A stretch of DNA of 40,591 nt from Clostridiaceae bacterium. GTDB lineage: Bacteria > Bacillota > Clostridia > UBA1212 > DUPL01. Of the stretch, positions 20,195-28,003 are shown piece after piece. The position numbers and the translations under genes were made by a program. The stretch spans positions 1 to 40,591 of the forward strand of contig DUPL01000097.1 in the NCBI GenBank assembly GCA_012838385.1, written 5' to 3'. The notes under the pieces are model-generated. The model was not told where the DNA came from. It made no database searches and saw nothing but the letters and a program-made list of their open reading frames with translations. Positions within the stretch are counted from its first letter, which is position 1; each line of letters begins with the position of its first letter.

Positions 20195-21301
20195 ATGAGC
20201 ATGATGAGCGATATTACCAAACTTAAAAACAGCAAAACCCGCCTTATTACTGCAGAGAATGTGTATGGTGAAAAAGGAAAAGGCGGAATGGCAAAATTGA
20301 CAACCGAACCCCCAGAGGAGATAGTTAGAATTGGTCAACATTGGGACGGACCAAGTCATGCAGCAAGAGAGCTGGGCGAGAAATGGAAGGTACGCCCTTG
20401 CATTACCCTGTTATCCGGGCAGGAAACAACGATAATGGATATTGACGGACCAGGCCGAATAACCCATATCTGGATTACTGTAAATCCTGCTTTTTACCGT
20501 GATATTATCCTGAGGATGTATTGGGACCACGAGGAAAAACCAAGTGTGGAAACTCCCCTGGGAGACTTCTTCTTATGTGGATGGAAGACTCCACTCAACA
20601 TACTTTCAATTCCGATTAATGTAAATCCTAAAGGTGGTTTGAATTCGTACTTCCAGATGCCTTTCAGAAAACATGCAAAAATTACAGTCGAGAGCAGAAA
20701 CCCTGGCAATGTTGGCGGTTTCTTCTATGCTATTACATATGAGATAGAGGATTTTGTTGCTGAAGAAGAGGCATACTTCCACGCAAAGTTCTCAAGGAAG
20801 AACCCACTGCCATACATGGAAGACTTCGTGATTCTTGACAATGTTAAAGGCAAGGGTCACTATGTGGGAACACAACTATCATGGCAGCAGAACACACAAG
20901 GCTGGTGGGGTGAAGGAGAAGTCAAAATGTTTATAGATGGCGATACTGAATATCCCACATATTGCGGAACAGGAACCGAAGACTACTTTGGCGGAGCATG
21001 GGGCTTCTTTGGAAACTTCTCAGCTCCTTTCATGGGCTATCAGGATTTGATGACCATAAATGAAAACACAAGACCTACAAACAGCGTGGGAAACAGGCAC
21101 TCGATGTACAGATTCCATATACTTGACCCTGTCAGGTTTGAAAAGGATCTGAAGGTTACGATACAGGCATTAGGCTGGAGATCAGAGGGAAGATACTTGC
21201 CGCTTCAGGACGACCTTTCATCAGTGGCATACTGGTATCAGATGGAGCCTCACAATCCATTCGAGCCCATTGGTTCAAGAGATGAACTTGAAATAATATA
21301 A
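20195..21301 (+). CDS. GH172 family (DUF2961) glycoside hydrolase-like protein
   Basis: This 368-residue protein matches the DUF2961 family, now GH172, known members of which act on difructose dianhydride I or on D-arabinofuranosyl and D-fructofuranosyl linkages. Conserved pieces are MDIDGPGRITHIWIT, the WWGEGEVKMFIDGD segment and CGTGTEDYFGGAWGF, the last two holding the Glu residues expected to be catalytic. The double jelly-roll fold fits its length. There is no signal peptide, so it is likely cytoplasmic. A GGAGGG ribosome site lies 9 bases before the ATG, and a strong 17-bp palindrome terminates it. It stands alone, convergent to the rhamnosidase gene. Exact substrate cannot be read from sequence. 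Confidence 0.88.
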   Translation: MSMMSDITKLKNSKTRLITAENVYGEKGKGGMAKLTTEPPEEIVRIGQHWDGPSHAARELGEKWKVRPCITLLSGQETTIMDIDGPGRITHIWITVNPAFYRDIILRMYWDHEEKPSVETPLGDFFLCGWKTPLNILSIPINVNPKGGLNSYFQMPFRKHAKITVESRNPGNVGGFFYAITYEIEDFVAEEEAYFHAKFSRKNPLPYMEDFVILDNVKGKGHYVGTQLSWQQNTQGWWGEGEVKMFIDGDTEYPTYCGTGTEDYFGGAWGFFGNFSAPFMGYQDLMTINENTRPTNSVGNRHSMYRFHILDPVRFEKDLKVTIQALGWRSEGRYLPLQDDLSSVAYWYQMEPHNPFEPIGSRDELEII

Positions 21302-21336
21302 ATAAATTAGCTGGCAGTTCTGCCAGCTAATTTATT
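21301..21336. terminator. bidirectional terminator, 17-bp perfect palindrome
   Basis: AATAAATTAGCTGGCAG and its exact reverse complement are separated by TT, between the convergent GH172 and rhamnosidase genes. The A/T-rich outer arms give a U-run in both directions. Confidence 0.85.
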
Positions 21337-21343
21337 GCTTTGT

Positions 21344-23845
21344 TCAGATTTTGAAATAATGACAGCCGGAGTTTACCGTTACAACTTCGTCATCCTTGAG
21401 GTACACATTTGCAGTAACTCCAAAAGGAACTGTCACATAAAGATGTATGTTGCCATATCTGTTTGCCCATCTTACAGAAATTTTTCCTTTGATTGTCTCA
21501 ACTTCCCCATGGGCAGAAAGCAGCTTTGATGGAAAATATGGCTTTATGTCCACAACATCAAAAGCCTTCTCGGAAGGTTTGATTCCCAGAACATAAGCAT
21601 AGAACCAGTAATAAACAGAGCCGTACATCGGATGGTTGTGGGAGTTCATCCCCGGATTCTTCTTAAGCTCAAACCTCTCCCAAACGGTTGTAGCCTCATT
21701 CTGTATCATATAGCCTATGGAAGGATACGTCTCCTTTGTCATAATCTCATACGCATCATCCACATAACCGTATTGTGTAAGTACTTCCAGCATGTATCTT
21801 GTACACAAATTTCCTGTTGTAAACTGGTAATTGCTTTCTACCAGGTCGTTTCTCAGTATGTCGCACACCTTTTGTCTATATTCCTCTGGAATTATGCCCA
21901 GCCACAGAGGAAAAGCCTGACTTGCATGCGAGCCTGCTGCCACAATACACGATTCCTTGTCAAACCACTTCTCAACAAACGCCTCTTTTATCTTCTCCAT
22001 GACTTCCTTGAAATACTCTGCATCCTCTTCCTTGTCAAGAATCAGCGCAAACTCATGCAGCATTTTGCAGTTAAGGTATGAATAGCCGGTGGACATAAGT
22101 TCTCCGGGAGTTACTTTTGACACTGCAAACTCCTCGCTCATGCATGCATAGGAAGGAGACGCCCAATCGCCGTAATAGGAGTAGTTGACAATGTAATTGT
22201 CAGACCTTGACAAAAGATACTCTTCCCACGTCTTGAAGGATTCATAAGCTTCTTCCAGAATATCAGTGCCGCCTGTTGCCATGTAGTGTTCAAGACCGGC
22301 AATTAGAAAAGACGAGCAGACAGGATCCGCAGGTCTTTGACCGTACACAAAAGGAGCTGTACAGGTAATCATACCATCCACCTGGTCGTTTATCACGTCC
22401 CTTATTGTCTTGACAAAAATCCTGTTAATGTTGAAACAATACGGCAGCGCCTGAAAACGTACCGTAGCATCATTAAGCCAAGCCATCCTTTCATCCCTCT
22501 GCGGGCAGTCGGTAAGCAGACTGTGGATATTGGACCTTTCAGTCATCAAGGCATTCTGATGTACCTGATTAAGCATCGGACTTCCAGAAGTAAAGAAACT
22601 TTCTTTATCTATTGAGTTATAAATACTTACCGCATAGATATCCTCTTTCTTAAGAAACTCCACACCTGTTACTTCAACATATCTAAAGCCATGGTACGTA
22701 AACATTGGGGAGAACCACTGCCCTTCATATATTGCGCCTTTTGAGACAAACTTGTCCGTCTGGGCAGCTTCTCTTAAAGGTGCGGTATACAAATTTCCAT
22801 TCTCGTCCAATTCTTCCGCATGCCTAATGACTATTTCCTGGCCTGATTCCATAAAGGCAGGCAGCTTGATATGACAGTAGCCTGCAATATTCTGACCAAA
22901 ATCAATTACATACACACCCTCTTCAGGACAGAATATGGACTTGGGTCTGTATGTCTTCTGTTCGTTTATTGGTTCAAGGATATCCGGCCTCATTATTCCT
23001 CCAGGAGGATCCACAACCAAAACATCCTTGTCCTCAGTATCAAAGGCCCTTTCATCGTATACGGAGCCGCCAAATATTGTGCAGGATACATAAGGCGTGA
23101 ATCTCCATTTCCAGTTGTCATTCGTTTTTATCCACTCTTCAGAACCATCGGTAAAGGTCAACTTCATCATAGCTGTAAGCTGCGGCATTCCAGTGAAAGA
23201 TGCTGTATAACCCATTTGAAGGGTGTTTATTCTCCTCCAACCTTCCCCTACAATGACACTTATTTCGTTCCTGCCATGCCTTAGATTCCTAAGGTCCACA
23301 TCAAGCACTTCGTAATAGCAAGTTTTGTTGTAATTTGAAACGCTTGGAGCAAGTACGCCACCCATAACTACCTGTCCATTAACGTACGCCCTGTGGTATC
23401 CAATTCCGCAGACAAACAAAACACACTCTTTTATATCCTTCTCAACATCAAACTCATGCCTGAATTCCACAACAGCTTCTTTTCTATCTTCTGTGACAGC
23501 TATCCATTCAGCGTCCCAGGTTAATCTTCCATTAACAAAGGTTCTTGAGTAATGCTTTGAGGTTCTTCCCAGATTGTCGGTAACGACCAGCATTGCCATG
23601 TAGCTTTTACCCTCTCCAAGAGGAGGACCATCATATTTTATACTCTGTTCTTTCGTTTCCTTTTCAGCACTCCAAAAAGGCTCAAGAGACAGAACCGAAG
23701 TACCTCTTTCAAACAAATCCAGTCTGAAGGATTTCTGATACAAATCCTTCCCGTATGAAAGGACGCTCCATGAAAAAACAGGAGCGTCATTATCCACTAC
23801 CTTGAACAAACTACCGTCTATATATAGCTTGTCTATCTCCAGCAT
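21344..23845 (-). CDS. alpha-L-rhamnosidase, GH78
   Basis: This 833-residue protein is a full-length GH78 enzyme that releases L-rhamnose from oligosaccharides or glycosides. It has the N-terminal fibronectin-like and carbohydrate-binding-like beta domains, then the (alpha/alpha)6 barrel with the signature TDCPQRDERMAWLNDA (about 445-460), which includes the acidic residues of the active site, and ATTVWERFE followed by SHNHPMYGSVYYWFY, and a C-terminal beta domain. I start at the ATG at 23845 because GAGGTG is 5 bases upstream; an in-frame GTG at 23857 is the alternative. There is no signal peptide, so it works on imported oligosaccharides. It directly follows rhaA (operon), which releases and then isomerises rhamnose in one pathway. 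Confidence 0.93.
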   Translation of the reverse strand: MLEIDKLYIDGSLFKVVDNDAPVFSWSVLSYGKDLYQKSFRLDLFERGTSVLSLEPFWSAEKETKEQSIKYDGPPLGEGKSYMAMLVVTDNLGRTSKHYSRTFVNGRLTWDAEWIAVTEDRKEAVVEFRHEFDVEKDIKECVLFVCGIGYHRAYVNGQVVMGGVLAPSVSNYNKTCYYEVLDVDLRNLRHGRNEISVIVGEGWRRINTLQMGYTASFTGMPQLTAMMKLTFTDGSEEWIKTNDNWKWRFTPYVSCTIFGGSVYDERAFDTEDKDVLVVDPPGGIMRPDILEPINEQKTYRPKSIFCPEEGVYVIDFGQNIAGYCHIKLPAFMESGQEIVIRHAEELDENGNLYTAPLREAAQTDKFVSKGAIYEGQWFSPMFTYHGFRYVEVTGVEFLKKEDIYAVSIYNSIDKESFFTSGSPMLNQVHQNALMTERSNIHSLLTDCPQRDERMAWLNDATVRFQALPYCFNINRIFVKTIRDVINDQVDGMITCTAPFVYGQRPADPVCSSFLIAGLEHYMATGGTDILEEAYESFKTWEEYLLSRSDNYIVNYSYYGDWASPSYACMSEEFAVSKVTPGELMSTGYSYLNCKMLHEFALILDKEEDAEYFKEVMEKIKEAFVEKWFDKESCIVAAGSHASQAFPLWLGIIPEEYRQKVCDILRNDLVESNYQFTTGNLCTRYMLEVLTQYGYVDDAYEIMTKETYPSIGYMIQNEATTVWERFELKKNPGMNSHNHPMYGSVYYWFYAYVLGIKPSEKAFDVVDIKPYFPSKLLSAHGEVETIKGKISVRWANRYGNIHLYVTVPFGVTANVYLKDDEVVTVNSGCHYFKI

Positions 23846-23858
23846 TTTGCACCTCACC

Positions 23859-25121
23859 TTAGTTTCTATTCAAGCCACTCTCGTATGCCTTGACCTCGTC
23901 AAGCCACGTGCTTCCCACATACGTTCCGGTGGTGTGGCATACGTAATCCCAAACCGCATTGAAAGGAAGGTTCTTGAATTCCTCCATAAGAGCAAGTCTG
24001 GATGTATAATCTCCGTTTGCTTCAGCTTCTTCAACAAGATGGGTAGGCTCAAGCAGCGCCTTCAGAATTGATTTGCCTGCTGAACGAAGACCAATCACCC
24101 ATGCGGCAACCCTGTTTATACTTGCGTCAAAGAAGTCAAGACCGATTGCAATCTTGTCAAAGAAATCTCCGCGTTTTATCTCCAGCATTAAAGCGTCAAG
24201 CTCGTCACCCTGGATGAGCACGTGATCTGAATCCCATCGTACTCCACGGCTTACATGAAGAAGAACGTCATCAACAAAAGGCGCAACTGCAGTTATCTTG
24301 TCCACAGCCGTCTCGGTTGGGTGATAGTGGCCCGTGTCAAGACATACACCAACACCGTTCTTTACTGCGTATGCAAGATAAAACTCATGGGAGCCGACTG
24401 TAAAGCTTTCAATGCCTATACCAAACAATTTTCCTTCAAGAACATCTCTTATATATTTTCTATCTAGTTTCTTTTCAAAGATTCTGTCCAGTGACTCAAT
24501 CAGGTTCTGACGGTATACCAGACGGTTTGCAGGAATATCCTTAAGACCATCCGGAACCCAGATGTTGTGATAGCAGGGCGTTCCCAATCTCTTACCTATT
24601 TCATACGAAATCTCTCTACCTCCAACACCTGCCTTGACCCAGTAATCCCTTACATCCTTCCTTCTTGAAGCAAGGGAGAAACCGTCCACCATCATCGGGT
24701 GAGTAAAGAAGGACACATTGAAATCAAGACCGTAGTCTTTTTCCTTTGCCCATTCAATCCATCCGTTAAAGTCGTCAGCTGTAAGTTCGTTTCTGGGAGT
24801 AGGTTTCTTGGGTTCTGCATATATACTGTGCAGGTTAACCCTGTGCTTGGCAGGAGACATGGAAAAGGCCTTCTCTATATCCGCTCTTAGCTCGTCTCCG
24901 TTTCTAGCAGCACCTGGATAACTGCCTGTAACTACGTTCTGACTTTCCACATCGCCCAAATCTTCAAATCCCTTTACATCATCGCCCTGCCAGCAGTGCA
25001 GTGAAATGGGGATTGTTTTAAACTTTTCAATAGCCTTGTCCACATCAACATCAAAATCTTTGTAGACTGCTTTTGCATGATCGTAATTTCTCAAGATTAC
25101 GTCTTCCTTGTTTCTGTACAT
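23859..25121 (-). CDS. rhaA: L-rhamnose isomerase
   Basis: This 420-residue protein converts L-rhamnose to L-rhamnulose, the first step of rhamnose use. Length equals known RhaA. Metal-site segments are visible: GIGIESFTVGSHEF (Glu), GVCLDTGHYHPTE (Asp, His), LLHVSRGVRWDSDHV (His and two Asp) and IAIGLDFFDASINR (Asp). The opening PISLHCWQGDDVKGFE and NVVTGSYPGAARN are typical. A CAGGAGGG ribosome site precedes the ATG. It is the first gene of a two-gene operon with the GH78 rhamnosidase. The kinase and aldolase of the pathway are not in this window. Confidence 0.97.
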   Translation of the reverse strand: MYRNKEDVILRNYDHAKAVYKDFDVDVDKAIEKFKTIPISLHCWQGDDVKGFEDLGDVESQNVVTGSYPGAARNGDELRADIEKAFSMSPAKHRVNLHSIYAEPKKPTPRNELTADDFNGWIEWAKEKDYGLDFNVSFFTHPMMVDGFSLASRRKDVRDYWVKAGVGGREISYEIGKRLGTPCYHNIWVPDGLKDIPANRLVYRQNLIESLDRIFEKKLDRKYIRDVLEGKLFGIGIESFTVGSHEFYLAYAVKNGVGVCLDTGHYHPTETAVDKITAVAPFVDDVLLHVSRGVRWDSDHVLIQGDELDALMLEIKRGDFFDKIAIGLDFFDASINRVAAWVIGLRSAGKSILKALLEPTHLVEEAEANGDYTSRLALMEEFKNLPFNAVWDYVCHTTGTYVGSTWLDEVKAYESGLNRN

Positions 25122-25147
25122 AAAGAACCCTCCTGAATTATCAATGT

Positions 25148-25165
25148 TGTGATTATTATATCACA
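25148..25165. promoter_or_regulatory. candidate operator in the rhaA / esterase divergent region
   Basis: TGTGAT, six bases, ATCACA: a perfect 6-bp-arm dyad that overlaps a TATAAT-like -10 for rhaA on the minus strand. The spacing (TGTGA-N8-TCACA) is not that of CRP sites. It may bind a sugar-responsive repressor. Confidence 0.4.
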
Positions 25166-25188
25166 TAATGGCGGTTAAACACACATGC

Positions 25189-25218
25189 TTGCAACTAATC
25201 TTTCCAAAGTGCTATACT
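25189..25218 (+). promoter_or_regulatory. putative promoter of the SGNH esterase gene
   Basis: TTGCAA (25189-25194), 18 bases, TATACT (25213-25218), about 30 bases before the start at 25248. Confidence 0.45.
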
Positions 25219-25247
25219 TTTGGTATCAAAATGAAGGAGCAGAATAC

Positions 25248-26267
25248 ATGGAGAATATCATATATTACAACATTAAAGACGAGCCCTTTGGTATATATGG
25301 TTTGTACAACCCAAAAGAAGAAGATGTTTTCAAGAGAATGCCTGATGATGTGGCAAAAGCCACAAGCAAGGATGTGGAATTCCACGCCAAGGAAACAGCC
25401 GGTGGAAGAATCAGATTTACAACCGACTCGCCATACGTCGCAATAAAGGCAGAGATGCCGTATGTGGCCAATTTTCCGCACATGCCTGTAACCGGTACAT
25501 CGGGTTTTGACCTTTATGTTCATGAAGGTGGAAAAGACGTATACAAAGGAACATTCATGCCGCCTTCCGACATGAAAAACGGATATGAATCGGTCATACA
25601 TTTCAGTGACAGGAAAACACGGAACATAACCATACACTTTCCTTTATACAATCATGTGAACAAGGTTTTTGCAGGACTTCAAAAGGGCTCTTTTCTTGGC
25701 AGCGGCCACAGGTACAAATACGAAAAACCTATTGTGTATTACGGTTCCTCCATCACACAAGGAGGCTGTGCTTCCCGTCCAGGCAATTGTTATACTAATA
25801 TTATTTCAGCAACTCTTGACTGCGATCATATAAATTTAGGGTTCTCAGGCTCTGCAAAAGCAGAAGACCCAATAGCTGAGTATATTGCATCTCTTGATTT
25901 TGCCATCTTTGTATATGATTATGACCACAACGCTCCTACCTGCGAGTACCTTGAGGCAACCCATGAAAGGATGTTTCTGAGAATACGAGAAAAACAGCCA
26001 AACAAACCGATTATACTGATGTCAAGACCGGATTTTGACGCCTCTAAAGAGTCAAGCATTTTACGCAGGAATATAATACGAAAGACATACACAAATGCAT
26101 TGGCAAGAGGAGATAAAAACACATACTTTATTGACGGAGAAAAACTCTTCATGGAAAAATATCGTGATGCATGCACAGTGGACAACTGCCATCCTAACGA
26201 TGCAGGATTTGTGCGCATGGCTGAAGTTGTTTCTTCTGTTGTTGAAATGCTTTTACATCAGTTTTAG
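25248..26267 (+). CDS. SGNH/GDSL hydrolase with N-terminal GxDLY domain
   Basis: This 339-residue protein has an N-terminal beta domain with SGFDLYVHEGG, the GxDLY motif, followed by an SGNH esterase domain. The catalytic blocks are visible: YYGSSITQGG (nucleophile Ser168), NLGFSGSA (oxyanion Gly), YDYDHNAP (Asn228) and DNCHPNDAGF (Asp312, His315). Such proteins often deacetylate carbohydrates. The ATG at 25248 has AAGGAGC before it; an in-frame extension to 25185 would cross the promoter. There is no signal peptide. It is divergent from rhaA, which suggests a role on acylated rhamnose-containing oligosaccharides. Its stop overlaps by 15 bases the 3' end of the convergent gene. Confidence 0.88.
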   Translation: MENIIYYNIKDEPFGIYGLYNPKEEDVFKRMPDDVAKATSKDVEFHAKETAGGRIRFTTDSPYVAIKAEMPYVANFPHMPVTGTSGFDLYVHEGGKDVYKGTFMPPSDMKNGYESVIHFSDRKTRNITIHFPLYNHVNKVFAGLQKGSFLGSGHRYKYEKPIVYYGSSITQGGCASRPGNCYTNIISATLDCDHINLGFSGSAKAEDPIAEYIASLDFAIFVYDYDHNAPTCEYLEATHERMFLRIREKQPNKPIILMSRPDFDASKESSILRRNIIRKTYTNALARGDKNTYFIDGEKLFMEKYRDACTVDNCHPNDAGFVRMAEVVSSVVEMLLHQF

Positions 26268-27944
26268 CTTTGCAATTACAAAGTTTCTCTTGAACAGGTA
26301 TTGGTTTTCAAGTTCGTACCTTAGTATGCTGAATAACATGTAGTGGTTCTTTATATTAGTCTCCTTTACAAGGACTTCGTAAAACTCAATATACAACTCA
26401 TATGCACTTATTTCATTCCGATCCAGTCTTTTTATATACTCATCTATTCTATAAACCACGGATTTGGGATAGGAGACATAATCTTTATGTATGTACACAC
26501 CTCTGTAGCTGTGAATACCCACCTTCGCCACCGCATTTGCAAGAACACGCTTGTTCTTTGGCAAGTTGTCCTCGCCATAAAGCTCCTTTGCTTTGTCATA
26601 GAATTCATCAAGCTCTTCACTGCAGTTTATTCTTATGCCTTCAGGATAATATTTTTTAAGAATATAGCTAAAGGCGGCCAAATTGGAAAGCTTCCCCATA
26701 TGATAGATATTGCCCGTCTTTTGGTACCTGTTGGATACCATTCTTACAAGCATTCCTTCCGAAACACCCGTTCTGCCTGCCACATCAATAATTATTTCTT
26801 CCAGCTCCTCTTCCTCTATTTCCTTCGGAAACGTATCCATTATACTCAGTAATAGCTGCGTGCTTTCCGCATCAAGGCAATATACATCAAAGGAGTTGTC
26901 GTGGCTAATGGCATTCCTGTTAATCTTCTTAAGGTAATGCAGTATAATCTCCTTGTATTTTCCAAAATGGTTATCAAGGGTTTCATCCTCCACAATGCCG
27001 TTTCCTCCATTTAAAGCAACAATCATTTTAACGAGATTGTGCCTTGAAAGAAGAGCTCTCAAGTTCTTTAACAGAGACTTCTCCAATGCATATATTCTAG
27101 GGGATTCCACCTCCGCCTTCTCACAAATGGTTTTCAAAGGCTTTCCTTTAACTCTCATATTTATTATCTTCCTTGATGTTTCATCGTTTAAGAAATCATC
27201 AAGGTAGGACGAACATATTTCACTTATATCAAAACAGAGCCAGACAACGAATTTGGCAAGTTCATAAAAGTGTTCGTCATCTATATTTTCCTTAGTTATG
27301 ATGTCAATTATCCGGTCCTTTTTGTAGAATATTTCCTTAAGAACTCGTTTGTACTCGGGTTCGCCTGAATAGGCCTCTATAAAGGGGTATATTTCCAGAT
27401 GGTGCCTTTCTTTCGGTATTTTTTCAAAATTCAACACAAGCTCCTTTTTACGTTCTTCCATGCTTGTAACATCATCCGAATAGCCGCTTAAAGCATTCAT
27501 AATCGGAATAACCTTGTCCGGATTTATATACGCCTCTTTGCTGATTTCGTACCCTGCTATTAATGCAGCATCCTTGTATTTTTCAAGAGCACTCTTTTCT
27601 CTCCTGTGCATCTTGTTTGTTTTCTTCTTTCCATCCACAATAATGTCAAAACTTCTTCTAACCAGCGCTTTCCTATCATTCTTAAAAATATCTTCCAAAG
27701 CTTCCCTGACTATCTCAATGCTCCTCTTCCCTATATTCTTGATGCCGTACAACTCGTTTTCAGTGAGGTTAAGCAAATCGCAGACGGTATGCACCCCTTC
27801 CTTCATAAGATTGTTGATTGCTCCAATAGACAACCCAATGTTAATCAAGCTGATATCAACATAATCCAGAGGATTTACACCATACTCATCCGCCAGCTTA
27901 ACATCTTTAATATCTGTTTTTGAATACGATCTTTTCGTATCCAT
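26253..27944 (-). CDS. alpha-CTD / sigma-region-4-like chimeric DNA-binding protein (short paralog)
   Basis: This protein of about 563 residues combines modules of the transcription machinery. Residues about 32-86 (INIGLSIGAINNLMKEGVHT and on through LTENELYGIKNIGKRSIEIV) look like the helix-hairpin-helix C-terminal domain of RNA polymerase alpha. About 258-299 resembles sigma-70 region 4 (IINMRVKGKPLKTICEKAEV). The C-terminal 140 residues hold a module (YILKKYYPEGIR, LPKNKRVLANAVAKVGI, YRGVYIHKDYV) also found in the upstream gene, and an end module (ILRYELENQYLFKRNFVIAK). It follows its longer paralog closely. The start is uncertain: 27944 has AGGTGG close upstream, 27980 has no ribosome site. 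Function unknown; a transcription regulator is the natural inference. Confidence 0.75.
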   Translation of the reverse strand: MDTKRSYSKTDIKDVKLADEYGVNPLDYVDISLINIGLSIGAINNLMKEGVHTVCDLLNLTENELYGIKNIGKRSIEIVREALEDIFKNDRKALVRRSFDIIVDGKKKTNKMHRREKSALEKYKDAALIAGYEISKEAYINPDKVIPIMNALSGYSDDVTSMEERKKELVLNFEKIPKERHHLEIYPFIEAYSGEPEYKRVLKEIFYKKDRIIDIITKENIDDEHFYELAKFVVWLCFDISEICSSYLDDFLNDETSRKIINMRVKGKPLKTICEKAEVESPRIYALEKSLLKNLRALLSRHNLVKMIVALNGGNGIVEDETLDNHFGKYKEIILHYLKKINRNAISHDNSFDVYCLDAESTQLLLSIMDTFPKEIEEEELEEIIIDVAGRTGVSEGMLVRMVSNRYQKTGNIYHMGKLSNLAAFSYILKKYYPEGIRINCSEELDEFYDKAKELYGEDNLPKNKRVLANAVAKVGIHSYRGVYIHKDYVSYPKSVVYRIDEYIKRLDRNEISAYELYIEFYEVLVKETNIKNHYMLFSILRYELENQYLFKRNFVIAKLKLM

Positions 27945-28003
27945 ATGCCACCTGCTTCCCGGATACTTACATTCTTGCATATTTTGTTTTTAAGAACTGG
28001 ATG

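Noticed and set aside
25148-25165. CRP-type cAMP site
   Set aside because: The half-sites TGTGA and TCACA are 8 rather than 6 bases apart, and Clostridia generally lack cAMP-CRP control.
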